Shown in pieces: positions 38,102 through 51,457 of a stretch of 64,000 bases of DNA (position 1 is its first letter; each line of letters starts with the position of its first letter). Origin of the DNA: an uncultured Verrucomicrobiae bacterium (GTDB taxonomy: Bacteria > Verrucomicrobiota > Verrucomicrobiia > Limisphaerales > AAA164-E04). The DNA is taken from assembly GCA_943788245.1 (NCBI GenBank), contig CALSPN010000026.1, positions 62,001 through 126,000 of the forward strand, given 5' to 3'. A model generated the notes under the pieces. It was not told the origin of the DNA. It made no database searches and saw only the letters and a list, made by a program, of their open reading frames with translations. Position numbers and translations under genes: made by a program.

Positions 38102-39184
38102 ATGAAGCCAATCAAATACCTTCCACTGGCATGTCTCTTTCTAGGGCTAAATCTCGAAGCCCAGATCACCATCACCTCCGATGACATGTATAACCAACCC
38201 GGGGAATATTATAGATCCTATGTAAATCAACCTCCGGCTCTGCTGCAGCGTTTTCCAGTCACGGTTGCTGGCAAACTAGGGGAGTCTGGTGGACCGAATT
38301 TTTGGGACTTCACAGATGGTCCGACAGATGAGGTCTTTCGATACGATTATGTCGCAAAAGCCACCTCGATTGTTTTCAATGACTTTCCGGAGGCAAGCCT
38401 AGCCGAAAGATCATACAGGGAGAGCAAACCCAACGATGTCAGCTGGATAATGCTTGATGATGTAGAAAACCTGGGACGAAAAGTGTTTGGGTTCTGGATC
38501 ATCAACGCGCAATTTGATGATCCATCCAATCGCTTCACTCTGCCGATCGTCGATTTCCCGGCAGAAATCAATTACGGAGACACCTGGACCACTACTGCTG
38601 AATACCAAAACTCATTGCTAGGTATTCCTGCCATCTATAATGAGGTGCAATCCTTTGAGGCTGATGCTTATGGATTTATCGAACTACCCGAACTGGGTGT
38701 GTTCGAATGCTTGAGAATCAATTCATTGAAGGATTTTTCTGTTGCGATTGATTTCAATGGAACAGCTACTTTTACGAATGTTGAACGCCAATTCACGAGG
38801 ATTTATTATTGGTTAGTTCCAGGAAAAGGTATTGCCGCTCAAATCGTTTCAGAACCAAGTGGCAACCCTGTTGCTGAACAATTTAATCTTGCGAGCATGT
38901 TTCAGCGCACTTTTGAGACCAATAAGGAAGAAAAAAATGCAGGTTGTCTGGAAGCCGCTGCAGTCACTGGGCTGGATATTGTTCACCAGCCAAATCTTGT
39001 ACGCCTCAAATGGAATGAGGCTGATTGCGCACAGAATTACCGAGTTCAATTCACTACCTCTGGACTTGGAGCCGAGGATTGGACTGATTTAAGCCCCACG
39101 CCCTACACTGACACTTTCTTCATCGACACGAACGTAAATAAAGCTAGGGTCAAAATATATCGCGTGCTCTCTGAAAGAAATTAA
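38102..39184 (+). CDS. Secreted hypothetical protein with C-terminal fibronectin-like segment
   Basis: 360 residues. The signal peptide is [21 protein letters not shown]. The main body is rich in beta-strand-forming aromatic residues and has no recognised family. Residues about 285-360 ([26 protein letters not shown] ... YRVLSERN) resemble a fibronectin type III or Ig-like module with paired cysteines. Its neighbour is a prepilin-like gene 58 nt downstream, with a small AGCCGC/GCGGCT hairpin between them. Exported surface or periplasmic role is an inference from the signal peptide. Confidence 0.7.
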   Translation: MKPIKYLPLACLFLGLNLEAQITITSDDMYNQPGEYYRSYVNQPPALLQRFPVTVAGKLGESGGPNFWDFTDGPTDEVFRYDYVAKATSIVFNDFPEASLAERSYRESKPNDVSWIMLDDVENLGRKVFGFWIINAQFDDPSNRFTLPIVDFPAEINYGDTWTTTAEYQNSLLGIPAIYNEVQSFEADAYGFIELPELGVFECLRINSLKDFSVAIDFNGTATFTNVERQFTRIYYWLVPGKGIAAQIVSEPSGNPVAEQFNLASMFQRTFETNKEEKNAGCLEAAAVTGLDIVHQPNLVRLKWNEADCAQNYRVQFTTSGLGAEDWTDLSPTPYTDTFFIDTNVNKARVKIYRVLSERN

Positions 39185-39242
39185 CGTTTCAAAGGGTGTC
39201 TCAGGGAGAAGCCGCAATGCGGCTGGAGCCATAGGAAGCACT

Positions 39243-40124
39243 ATGAATACAAAATCAACCATTCATCCTGAATATGGGCATCGAAATTCGGGACGCGATG
39301 AGGGATTTACTCTCATTGAATTACTGGTGGTCATTGCGGTCATCGCCATTCTGGCCTCCATCCTGCTCCCTGCCCTCTCTGGGGCCAAATCCAAAGCCCG
39401 AGAAGTCGCGTGCATGAGTAACATGAGACAAATAGGTTTGGGGATGACCTTATTCGTGAACGATACGGGGCATTACCCTGTTTACAACCTCGATCCAAGT
39501 GCCTCGTTGGAAATGACATACTGGGCAGATGCTTTGGAGTCCTACACGGGAGGCGACTGGACAAACAAACTTTATCGTTGTCCCGACTACAAAGGGTTCA
39601 CTCTTGAGGGCAATAACGATGGTGCTTTGCTGGGCAGTTATGGATATAACGCCAACGGAACTAAATTCACTCCCAGCCGATATGGCCTGGGAGGAACGCT
39701 TGCAAAAATTTTTCTGGAAGATGAATTGGATGACCTTGCGGGGGGTATGCTGAGGATTAAGGAATCCATGGTGCGCTCTCCAAGTGATATGATCGCACTT
39801 GGAGATGCACATTTGGTGTGGACGCCAGCCGGCATGATGGCAGCGTTGTATGGTGACGCATACGCTAAGGAAAATTTCAGTGGAATGGGACTACTGGATA
39901 TCAACAGTCGATATGGTGTCCAGAGACCCTCATGGCCCGGAAGTGAAGGTATCAAGGACGCAACCAACCTGAGACATCGGGATCGCTACAACATCTCTTT
40001 TACAGATGGACATGTGGAAACGATTCAGAGTCAAACGCTGTTCAGGCAAGATCACGATACCCTGAAGCGCTGGAATAATGACAACGAATCTCACGCAGAG
40101 TTCCTTGTGCATAAGGATCAATGA
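39243..40124 (+). CDS. Prepilin-type cleavage/methylation (H-X9-DG-like) secreted protein
   Basis: 293 residues. The type IV prepilin-like leader cleavage site is [10 protein letters not shown] with the Glu at position +5, followed by the hydrophobic helix [15 protein letters not shown]. The remainder ([23 protein letters not shown] ... [16 protein letters not shown]) is the DUF1559/G-type passenger common in Planctomycetota and Verrucomicrobiota, in which NxSFxDGHVE is near the end. It is processed by a prepilin peptidase and retained in the inner membrane or exported by a type II/IV machine. Start ATG has AGGA nine bases upstream. Confidence 0.9.
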   Translation: MNTKSTIHPEYGHRNSGRDEGFTLIELLVVIAVIAILASILLPALSGAKSKAREVACMSNMRQIGLGMTLFVNDTGHYPVYNLDPSASLEMTYWADALESYTGGDWTNKLYRCPDYKGFTLEGNNDGALLGSYGYNANGTKFTPSRYGLGGTLAKIFLEDELDDLAGGMLRIKESMVRSPSDMIALGDAHLVWTPAGMMAALYGDAYAKENFSGMGLLDINSRYGVQRPSWPGSEGIKDATNLRHRDRYNISFTDGHVETIQSQTLFRQDHDTLKRWNNDNESHAEFLVHKDQ

Positions 40125-40280
40125 GAGGGTCATTCCCGGTGATACAGAATGTTCGAGATGACCAGGCGCTTGTTTATAAAGCCTGAGGTCTTTGAGTATG
40201 AAGTATTGCTGAACCAAACCTCAGGAATCCAAGGTGAGTCAAAGAATCCAATGGGATTGCTGTGATTGATGCTTTGACCA

Positions 40281-40883
40281 TCAACGAACCAACATTGCCG
40301 CTACTCTTTCCCAACTTTCCAAGTCATCCACATCCTCCAGAGTTCTCAGTTGGAAGCAATTCAATCCCAACTTTTTAATTCTATCATAGGTTTGCCCCAA
40401 AACCTGATCAGTACTCCAGCTGATGTTTGTGAATATTTCCGGCTCAGCATTTCTGAATCCTATCATCCAATATCCACCATCTGCTGCGGGACCTATGACG
40501 ACTTCTGAGGATAGCAGCGCTTCAATGGCTGTTTCCACATCGTAGGATTCAACGTAGGGGCAGTCCGTTCCAAAAATTAAAACGGCATCTGCCTCATCCA
40601 GGGCCTGGTGCATCGCACGTTCCATCCTCTCCCCAAGGTTTCCTTCCCCTTGGGGTTTCATCGTCCAATGAGACGATTTTAAAAAAGGAGTCATCGCATC
40701 GACTGCATTATCCGGAGTAAAGCGAAGTTCGACGTTCTGACAGGCAGACAATTGATTCAAAAAATGGTGAGCCAACAGCTCGTAGGCGCGACATGCTTCC
40801 TGATTACCCAATGATACCGCAAGACGGGTTTTAACAAAACCTGGCTTGGGAGCTTTGATGAAAACAACGATCTTGACCTTCAT
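40281..40883 (-). CDS. TIGR04282/DUF2064 glycosyltransferase-like protein
   Basis: 200 residues. FIKAPKPGFVKTRLA at the N-terminus is the nucleotide-binding signature of this GT-A-like family, and FGTDCPYV supplies the DxD-like acidic site. GPAADGGYWMIGF and LEDVDDLESWE complete the pattern. Members are linked to arsenosugar or other small-molecule glycosylation, but no partner gene is present here. Separated from the DUF5069 gene by a terminator. Confidence 0.88.
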   Translation of the reverse strand: MKVKIVVFIKAPKPGFVKTRLAVSLGNQEACRAYELLAHHFLNQLSACQNVELRFTPDNAVDAMTPFLKSSHWTMKPQGEGNLGERMERAMHQALDEADAVLIFGTDCPYVESYDVETAIEALLSSEVVIGPAADGGYWMIGFRNAEPEIFTNISWSTDQVLGQTYDRIKKLGLNCFQLRTLEDVDDLESWERVAAMLVR

Positions 40884-40888
40884 GAAAC

Positions 40889-40927
40889 AAAAAACCGCGA
40901 ACTTTGAGTTGAATCAAAGATCACGGT
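40889..40927 (-). terminator. Rho-independent terminator after the DUF5069 gene
   Basis: On the minus strand a 14-bp stem (ACCGTGATCTTTGA with TCAAAGTTCGCGGT, one G-U pair and one mismatch) around a 6-nt loop runs into six T. It lies between the DUF5069 stop and the start of the DUF2064 gene. Confidence 0.82.
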
Positions 40928-40953
40928 AAAAATTTTTTGAGGATTGAAGAGAA

Positions 40954-41400
40954 TCAGCCTTTAATTTCAGCGTGATAGAACTCCAACCAATCGTCTAGAT
41001 TATTGAGGTTCACCGCGTCATACGGGCCACAAGAACCTTCCTCAATGCCATTGGCTGAAAGAATCGACTGACGAGTCGCATCATCATGGATGTAACCGTC
41101 GATAGATGCATTCAAGGCGGTAATGGATCCTTGATCTAATTTGGCGCCTGGCTGTTGCCTGATCCAAGCCTCCAACTGCGGATAGGTAGGTTTATCGTTT
41201 TTCATATATTCCAGGGTGGACTCTCTGTTGAGTCCCAGACCATCAAGGACCATTTGGTCGTAGCCAGCGCCACAGCCTGGATATCCGTCCGCCAATTTAG
41301 CGGCATTTTCTAGAGAAACTTTTTGCCAGAAACGTGGAAGGTGTTGCACTCCTAAAGGACCGGCCACACTTGAACTTATCGTAGGTACTATTTTACTCAT
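40954..41400 (-). CDS. DUF5069 domain protein
   Basis: 148 residues, one domain throughout. LPRFWQKVSLENAAKLADGYPGCGAGYDQMVLDGLGL, WIRQQPGAKLD and the C-terminal DAVNLNNLDDWLEFYH are the recognisable parts. DUF5069 is known mainly from Verrucomicrobiota and other PVC bacteria and has no assigned function. Cytoplasmic, no signal peptide. Confidence 0.88.
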   Translation of the reverse strand: MSKIVPTISSSVAGPLGVQHLPRFWQKVSLENAAKLADGYPGCGAGYDQMVLDGLGLNRESTLEYMKNDKPTYPQLEAWIRQQPGAKLDQGSITALNASIDGYIHDDATRQSILSANGIEEGSCGPYDAVNLNNLDDWLEFYHAEIKG

Positions 41401-41631
41401 TGCTTTATTGTCTAGGGTCTAATGGTTCAGATGGAGATTAAGCAAGCTGATGAAAGTGGGTCAACATGATTCAGTATCCAGAGGCGCCAATTCCAGCTGC
41501 ACCTTAGATTTAAAATTAATAAAATGAATATTCAGGGCTGCATTCAGTCAAGAGAATACTAAGTTCTTGACGTATCGTATCATCTCGCCATTTTGTGAGT
41601 ATAAGTCAACCTTTGGTGAACATTTAATTCT

Positions 41632-42879
41632 ATGAAAACAAGACACATCGTCCCCGCAGGCGCATTTTGCCTTCTTCTGGCAGGTCTGATGCCTCAATCC
41701 ATGGCTGAAAATAACTGGCCACAATGGCGAGGAGTCAACCGTGATGGACACTCCTCAGACACCGGTCTTTTGGATAAATGGCCTGAGAACGGTCCTGAAA
41801 AGATCTGGATGTTTGAAAACGCGGGTAAAGGGTATTCCGGCCCAGCCGTTGTGGGTGGTAAATTTTTTACGATGGGCACCCGTGAAAACAGAACTATCAT
41901 GCTATGCCTTGATGCAAACACTGGTGAAGAGCAATGGGCGAAGGAAATCGGAGCTGTCCTTGGTAACGCTTGGGGTGACGGACCACGCGGAACGCCAGCA
42001 GTGGATAGTGAGAATGTCTACACACTGACCGGCGAAGGAAATTTGTTATGCGTTGCCGCGGTTGATGGTAGCATCCTTTGGGAGACTAAAACATCAGAGC
42101 TTGGAGGGAAGACGCCAAATTGGGGATACAGTGAGTCAGTTCTGATTGACGGACAAAAATTACTTTTCACCCCTGGAGGGGAAGAGGGCACAGTAGCGGC
42201 ACTTGATAAATCAACCGGTAAGGTGATCTGGCAAAGCAAACAAATTGAGGATAAAGCACATTATTCATCTATCGTTGCGGCTCGGATAAATGGAGCCAAA
42301 CAGTATATCCAGCGTACCGAAAAATCAATATTCGGATTGAATCCTGATGATGGGGCTCTGTTGTGGAAAACGGATTTCCCTGGTCGAACAGCTGTGATAC
42401 CTACTCCCATTGTCATAGGAAACCGTGTTTATGTGACCGCTGGTTATGGCTCCGGCTGTAAAACAATTGAAATTCAACCCGACAACACGGTCAAAGAACT
42501 TTACTCTAACCGTGAGATGAAAAACCATCATGGCGGTGTCGTTCGAATAGGAGGTCAAGTATTTGGTTATTCAGATGGTATAGGCTGGCTTTGCCAAAAC
42601 TTAAGCGATGGTTCAGAGGTATGGTCGGAACGGAAAGCCTTGGGCAAAGGAGCTATCACTTATGCCGATGGCAAACTGATATGCCTGGACGAAGGGAAAG
42701 GTCATGTGGTCATGTTGAGAGCATCGACCGATGGATACAGGGAACTAAGCAGATTCACCCTCGACCCTCAATCCGAAATCCGAGCATCACGCGGTAAAAT
42801 CTGGACCCATCCAGTGGTTGTCAATGGCAAGTTGTATCTCAGGGATCAAGATCTGATCTACTGCTACAATATCAAATAG
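41632..42879 (+). CDS. Secreted PQQ-like beta-propeller repeat protein
   Basis: 415 residues. Signal peptide (residues 1-23, ending SMA) then NNWPQWRGVNRDGHSSDTGLL, the usual opening of exported PQQ-like propellers in this phylum. WD-like blades repeat as LDANTGEEQWAKEIG, AVDGSILWETKTSE, LDKSTGKVIWQSK and LNPDDGALLWKTD. No PQQ-enzyme catalytic residues are evident, so this is probably a binding or scaffold protein, and many relatives are annotated only as polyvinylalcohol-dehydrogenase-like. A strong terminator follows. Confidence 0.9.
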   Translation: MKTRHIVPAGAFCLLLAGLMPQSMAENNWPQWRGVNRDGHSSDTGLLDKWPENGPEKIWMFENAGKGYSGPAVVGGKFFTMGTRENRTIMLCLDANTGEEQWAKEIGAVLGNAWGDGPRGTPAVDSENVYTLTGEGNLLCVAAVDGSILWETKTSELGGKTPNWGYSESVLIDGQKLLFTPGGEEGTVAALDKSTGKVIWQSKQIEDKAHYSSIVAARINGAKQYIQRTEKSIFGLNPDDGALLWKTDFPGRTAVIPTPIVIGNRVYVTAGYGSGCKTIEIQPDNTVKELYSNREMKNHHGGVVRIGGQVFGYSDGIGWLCQNLSDGSEVWSERKALGKGAITYADGKLICLDEGKGHVVMLRASTDGYRELSRFTLDPQSEIRASRGKIWTHPVVVNGKLYLRDQDLIYCYNIK

Positions 42880-42910
42880 AATGTAATTTCACTCTTCAAG
42901 GGAGTACATG

Positions 42911-42945
42911 AAATCCGGCAGCTCATCCGAGTTGCCGGATTTTTT
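42911..42945 (+). terminator. Rho-independent terminator after the propeller gene
   Basis: AAATCCGGCAGCTC pairs with GAGTTGCCGGATTT (14 bp with one G-U) around ATCC and continues into six T. About 30 nt after the stop codon. Confidence 0.92.
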
Positions 42946-43133
42946 GCTATACCAAGAGCGTTTTCGTGGGTTCGTCTAGCAGGACCGCATTTGCCTGTCT
43001 TCATTGGAGCTGCATCTGCCGGATGGGTATTTCTATGCTATTCGAAATCTATGTATGATTACTTTTCCTTTTCTAAATATTATTTTGAGTGGATGAAATT
43101 AAGGAGAATTAGTAAAACGACGATGAAGTCGGT

Positions 43134-43424
43134 TTAATGCTGCAAAGCAGGAGGGAGGAGCTGATATAAGGAAGGAAGGCGTGCGGGATCCTTTTTGGAA
43201 CACAGGATCTTGGCCGGTTTGTGAAAGAGAAAGTATTGTTTGAGTCTGGGACGCAAGGTTTGACCCTCCACAGAGACGGAGTCAATGTTGGGATCAATGG
43301 AGTCACCAATCTGAGCCACTTTGGATTGATTGAGAAGGACTTTTCCCTCACCAATCAATATTTCGGCGGCGCGACGCGAGCAAATACCGGACTGGGCAAT
43401 ATATTTCTGTAGCCTCAGCCGCAT
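43134..43424 (-). pseudogene. Truncated S4-domain pseudouridine synthase (RsuA/RluB type)
   Basis: 96 residues remain of a protein that is normally about 240. The S4 RNA-binding domain is intact (LRLQKYIAQSGICSRRAAEILIGEGKVLLNQ). The catalytic domain begins (YFLFHKPAKILCSKKDPA, LYQLLPPALQH) but the protein stops at TAA exactly where the catalytic GRLDxxSxG motif should follow. None of the three frames downstream restores it, so this is not a simple frameshift. It lies 13 nt after the small basic protein gene on the same strand. The fragment may still bind RNA, but catalysis is not expected. Confidence 0.75.
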
Positions 43425-43437
43425 TTCTCAGAATGTG

Positions 43438-43593
43438 TTAAGCATCTGGTTTGGTCTTTTGAAGACCAATGACCCGATCACCTTCGTTCCAAAGGCCGCG
43501 CTTTTTGAGCAGCTCAACTCTTTCAAAACGTTTGAGCACGCTGCGTTTAGCTGCCATTCCGCTGGGACCTCTTAAACTAGGATGTTGTGACAT
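43438..43593 (-). CDS. Small basic protein of the PVC rRNA-associated family (TIGR04137-like)
   Basis: 51 residues, strongly basic: MSQHPSLRGPSGMAAKRSVL, then KRFERVELLKKRG and a short KTKPDA tail. I recall an almost identical small protein family, named for Chlamydiae and Verrucomicrobia and described as encoded near rRNA operons. It starts 27 nt downstream of the rRNA terminator with no room for a separate strong promoter, so expression may rely on read-through of the rRNA operon. Likely a ribosome-associated protein, by analogy with its charge and location. Confidence 0.85.
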   Translation of the reverse strand: MSQHPSLRGPSGMAAKRSVLKRFERVELLKKRGLWNEGDRVIGLQKTKPDA

Positions 43594-43613
43594 AATATTG
43601 ACTTAGTTTGGAT

Positions 43614-43647
43614 TAGAAAAAAAGCCGAACCCTCGAGTTCGGCTTTA
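43614..43647 (-). terminator. rRNA operon terminator
   Basis: On the minus strand AAAGCCGAAC / GTTCGGCTTT (10 bp, perfect) with a six-base loop is followed by a run of seven T. It lies about 10 nt after 5S rRNA and just before the small basic protein gene. Confidence 0.92.
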
Positions 43648-43656
43648 GAAATAAAT

Positions 43657-43769
43657 TTGGCGGCAACCTACTCTCACACAGGCTCTACCTGCACTACCAT
43701 CGGCAATGCTGCGTTTGACGTCCGAGTTCGGGATGGGATCGGGTCGGACCACAGCTTTATGGCCACCAA
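43657..43769 (-). rRNA. rrf: 5S ribosomal RNA
   Basis: About 113 nt. The 5' end TTGGTGGCCATAAAGC and 3' end GGTTGCCGCCAA pair as the terminal helix. The loop sequence CCCATCCCGAACTCGG is universally conserved in 5S rRNA. Last RNA of the operon. Ends estimated from pairing, within a few bases. Confidence 0.95.
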
Positions 43770-43869
43770 AAAAACCGTTGAGAATCATATTCTCTGAAAA
43801 CTACATATAGGAAAAACCAAGACCTACATTCGCTTTGAAAATCGCTTTACCACCGAAGTGGAAAAAAGC

Positions 43870-46708
<2,839 letters not shown>

Positions 46709-46742
46709 CAAAAATTGAACTCTTATTCTAAAATAAGAACTC

Positions 46743-46780
46743 AGCGAATTGTAGATTATTTGGTTTTCACCTATATGTAG
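46743..46780 (-). other. 23S rRNA processing stem, 5' arm
   Basis: This stretch (including CCTATATGTAG and TTGGTTTT) is complementary to 43801-43834 beyond the 23S 3' end (CTACATATAGG, AAAACCAA). The long stem brings the two ends of pre-23S rRNA together, as expected for RNase III processing. Confidence 0.7.
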
Positions 46781-46829
46781 TTGTCAAAGAACAAAACCGA
46801 TTCAACAATCGGTTCAAATTAAATTGGTA

Positions 46830-46906
<77 letters not shown>

Positions 46907-46944
46907 TACCGTAAAGTAACACTCTTGATAATTGTAACTCAAAA

Positions 46945-47020
<76 letters not shown>

Positions 47021-47155
47021 ATCAAAAGGCCTGGCCATGGTTCCTGTTTTCAGGATCCTATATACCTTTTTTGAAAGCTGAATTGTGCGATCAGCAATTA
47101 CCCCATTCCGTCGAAACGGAATTCGACCTAGCTATGGTTTATTCAACCATGCCTA

Positions 47156-48720
<1,565 letters not shown>

Positions 48721-48806
48721 TTATATATTGTGAGCATTTCAGTATTGCTACTGAAAGCGCATTCTTAAAACTCTTGTTTTCCGAAGAAAACATCAAGGGC
48801 TCATGC

Positions 48807-48828
48807 TTAATCGCACAATTCAATTTTC
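48807..48828 (-). other. 16S rRNA processing stem, 5' arm
   Basis: TCGCACAATTCA within this segment is complementary to TGAATTGTGCGA in 47073-47094, just after the 16S 3' end. The pair can form a stem of about 20 bp enclosing pre-16S rRNA for RNase III. The TTCTTTGAAAATTGA next to it resembles a boxA-like antitermination element. Confidence 0.7.
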
Positions 48829-48947
48829 AAAGAACATTGTTCCTTTAGGACAGGAACATCAAAGTCATTAGGGGCCAAAAAAACTGAGAGCCGATTTCTT
48901 TCGAAGTCGTATCGGCATCTCAGTAGCCAATGTTAATGACGAGCTGT

Positions 48948-48976
48948 GTTTTATGTTTTTCAGCACCGTCAGTCAA
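48948..48976 (-). promoter_or_regulatory. rRNA operon promoter P2
   Basis: TTGACT (48976-48971) and TAAAAC (48953-48948) are separated by 17 nt on the minus strand, about 230 nt before 16S. Confidence 0.6.
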
Positions 48977-49063
48977 CAGTAATTTAAAACTTTTTTACAA
49001 AATCTTTTAAACCACCCTGCCGCTTACATCCTTGGTTTTGGACGTGTCGCGACGACAATGAAA

Positions 49064-49092
49064 AACTTATGTTTTTTCCCTTTATTGGTCAA
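49064..49092 (-). promoter_or_regulatory. rRNA operon promoter P1
   Basis: TTGACC (49092-49087) and TAAGTT (49069-49064), again with a 17-nt spacer. It has the same CTGTTGAC...AAAACATAA frame as P2, suggesting tandem rRNA promoters. Confidence 0.6.
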
Positions 49093-49185
49093 CAGGATTT
49101 TAAATCTTTTTCCTCAACCTATCGGGCTCAGTGGGGAAGGCTCTTATTTAACATGAGCCTACAAAAGACCGACCTCAGAATACGT

Positions 49186-49212
49186 TGCCCCCATGCATTT
49201 TGCATGGGGGCA
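49186..49212. other. Perfect 12-bp inverted repeat
   Basis: TGCCCCCATGCA and TGCATGGGGGCA flank a three-base TTT loop. It lies between the NIPSNAP gene end and rRNA promoter P1. No T-run follows on either strand, so it is not a standard terminator, though it may still stop the NIPSNAP transcript. Confidence 0.7.
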
Positions 49213-49395
49213 CTTTGATGCAGGTTATTTTACCTGTAATTACCCACAATCTACCCCATGAAATTAATGGCTTTTTTCGCTTTTGATACTCATTTATCAG
49301 GCCCCGAACTGCTCAACATTTCTGTTACACCTGAGGCTTATCAATAAGGATTGAACCAACAAGGGATGTCTCCCACTTCCCTCCTACCAATGTGG

Positions 49396-50190
49396 TTAAA
49401 TTTGTGAATAAGGTGCTGGCTTCAGGAATGTTTGGTTAATTTTGGAGACAGTGTCTGCGTAGCGTTTGTTTTTCCTGAGCACTTGCCAGTCCGGATCTTT
49501 GGAGAAACGACCCCATGCCGCTTTTCGCTCTGCCATGTCACTGTAGGCAACAAGGTAAATTAAATTGGGCAAGCCTGGTCCGGACAAAGCTTCGCCACAA
49601 AAGACGCTGTCAAGGCCTACGTTTTTAAAAATGTCAAATTCGCCGCTATTGAACATCTCCACTTTTAAGGCGGCTTTTTGCTCATTGTGGCTTTCATACA
49701 CACGGAGTTCAAAAATCCGCTCTCCCGTTCGTGGAATTTTGACGTAGGGATAGTCATCAAAGGGGCGCATGAGCGTGCTTTCGATTCTTGTATAGGCTGG
49801 ATCCCCTTTCGGCGTGGAGAGGTATTCCTGACCGTTTTCAACGAAACCACTGTCCTCACCCAGCGTACGCCGCATGTCGTAATAGGACTCAAGCGTCGGA
49901 TAAGGAATCAATGCATGAATGGAGTGGTCTTGTTCTCCATCTTTAGGTTGAGAATGGAAGACACCTACCGGCTTGATACCTTGTCTGTTCAACGCCGGAA
50001 TGGCAGCATTTTTTAAAAATCGATCCACCATCGCTTGTTTGGAAGCGGATTCAATATGCCAACGTCGCCACTCAAGTAACTTGGGGTTTTTTGCTTCATT
50101 GTGGTGATCTGCTTTTAGCTGATGAGATTGGGTCATACCCACCGCAGCAGCGGATGCAGTAGCTGAATGAATGAATTGTCTTCTGTTCAT
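49396..50190 (-). CDS. Tat-exported NIPSNAP-family protein
   Basis: 264 residues from the ATG at 50190, which places the Tat motif NRRQFIHSATASAAAVG at the N-terminus; a longer start at 50241 would hide it. Two ferredoxin-like alpha/beta NIPSNAP repeats follow: LLEWRRWHIESASKQAMVDRFLKN with ALIPYPTLESYYDMR, and FELRVYESHNEQKAALKVEMFN with IYLVAYSDMAERKAAWGRF. Exported NIPSNAP proteins are common in Verrucomicrobiota and their biochemical role is unknown. Confidence 0.92.
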   Translation of the reverse strand: MNRRQFIHSATASAAAVGMTQSHQLKADHHNEAKNPKLLEWRRWHIESASKQAMVDRFLKNAAIPALNRQGIKPVGVFHSQPKDGEQDHSIHALIPYPTLESYYDMRRTLGEDSGFVENGQEYLSTPKGDPAYTRIESTLMRPFDDYPYVKIPRTGERIFELRVYESHNEQKAALKVEMFNSGEFDIFKNVGLDSVFCGEALSGPGLPNLIYLVAYSDMAERKAAWGRFSKDPDWQVLRKNKRYADTVSKINQTFLKPAPYSQI

Positions 50191-50695
50191 GATCGTTTTG
50201 GATATTCTGTCACAGTTAGCCTCGAAAGAGTCAAAATACAAGCTTTCAAATCACGAGGCTTTGCCAACTATTTATTCCTCTGTCCTGAGATCCACAAGAG
50301 TAACTCTGCAACAAGATCAAAATGAATTTTACAGGCGCGCAAGTTTTGAAGCTTTCAACATCCTTTTTGAATGATGATGAATTCATGCCTTTGAAGTGAT
50401 AATTGTCGCTGGATATCCTTCTTTAAGCATATCAGCCCATGATCGCTTTTGCGGACACGTAGGAGTAATCAATATTTGACTGAGGCTCTGGACTGTTCGT
50501 CACTCAGCAAAATGCAAAATGACATCAGAATCGCTTTACCAAAGGTACATGACACGCTGACAGCAAACGCTGAATCGAGTCTTTTCGGATAGTAGACTTG
50601 CAGGAAGATGCAAGACAGTTTAAATCCTTTGATGTAATTCGATATCAATAGGATAACGAAAGTCAATTATGGGATCTTAACCGTATGGGCCCATG
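50191..50695 (-). other. Intergenic region, promoter side of the NIPSNAP gene
   Basis: About 500 bases with no convincing gene; a 65-codon minus-strand frame at 50666-50469 has no recognised features. A short palindrome ATGGGCCCAT is at 50686-50695 directly after the SIS gene. A weak TTGACT...TATCGA pair is visible near 50664-50637 on the minus strand. Confidence 0.35.
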
Positions 50696-51451
50696 TTACA
50701 AGTGCCGAATCCGATCACGATATTTATCGGCAAGCCGAGTGTTATGATCGTCTCCATTGCTGTTGCTACTGATGTAAATTTCAGGATCGATTCCGTTCGA
50801 CTTCATGTGTGAAACGGCAGCTACCATTACCAAATTCACCAAAAGAGCTCCGGTAATAGTTGACGTAGGAGCAACCCGCCCAGGCACGCCGTCGATTTCA
50901 AGAGCCGCATCCCCTTCGATACCGCAGTTGTCCAGGACCAAATCCGCCGTTTCCGCCAGGTTTCCCCCCGAAGAATGACGTGTCGGCCAGGCTTTGCTAT
51001 GCTCCAGGTTCACCAGAGCAATCACCTTTAACCCCAGCTCCTTGGCATGGAGCGCCATTTCGATTGGCAGAGCGTTTCGACCTGAGTTGGACGCAACAAG
51101 AAGAACATCACCTGAAGCAACCGGATACTGACTGAGTAATTCTTTCGCCGCACCCTCTTTTCTTTCAAATGCTGTCGCAGCTTCAGCCCCGGCCGTAAAA
51201 TAAACCATTGGATCGAGAAAAGGAATGGCCCTTGCCAGGCCGCCTGCTCGATGAAAGACCTCTTCAGCCAACATGCGAGAGTGTCCCGTGCCGAAAGTAT
51301 AAAACCAGTGATCAGCCGCAAGGGCATCGCCGATCCATTGCCCTGCAGTTTGAATCGAGGACCATTGGGTTTCACGAACCTGACGGATCTGACTGGCAAC
51401 GATGTCCAAATAACGTTGCGCATCATTCATGGGATCTTTCATATGGGTCAT
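50696..51451 (-). CDS. SIS-domain sugar isomerase-like protein (UPF0309)
   Basis: 251 residues. FGTGHSRMLAEEVFHRAGGLA and LLVASNSGRNALPIEMALHAKELGLKVIAL are the phosphosugar-binding SIS motifs. ASLxMG-type ends are replaced by GLLVNLVMVAAVSHMK. UPF0309 members are thought to handle N-acetylhexosamine phosphates. The gene starts 6 nt after the stop of the GNAT gene, so the two form an operon that may serve amino-sugar metabolism. Confidence 0.9.
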   Translation of the reverse strand: MTHMKDPMNDAQRYLDIVASQIRQVRETQWSSIQTAGQWIGDALAADHWFYTFGTGHSRMLAEEVFHRAGGLARAIPFLDPMVYFTAGAEAATAFERKEGAAKELLSQYPVASGDVLLVASNSGRNALPIEMALHAKELGLKVIALVNLEHSKAWPTRHSSGGNLAETADLVLDNCGIEGDAALEIDGVPGRVAPTSTITGALLVNLVMVAAVSHMKSNGIDPEIYISSNSNGDDHNTRLADKYRDRIRHL

Positions 51452-51457
51452 TGGTTC

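Noticed and set aside
43100..43140. Frameshift as the cause of the short S4-domain protein
   Set aside because: All three frames downstream lack the GRLD motif or any synthase-like sequence, so a base insertion does not explain the truncation.
50469..50666. 65-codon minus-strand frame downstream of the SIS gene
   Set aside because: Composition and context give no support.
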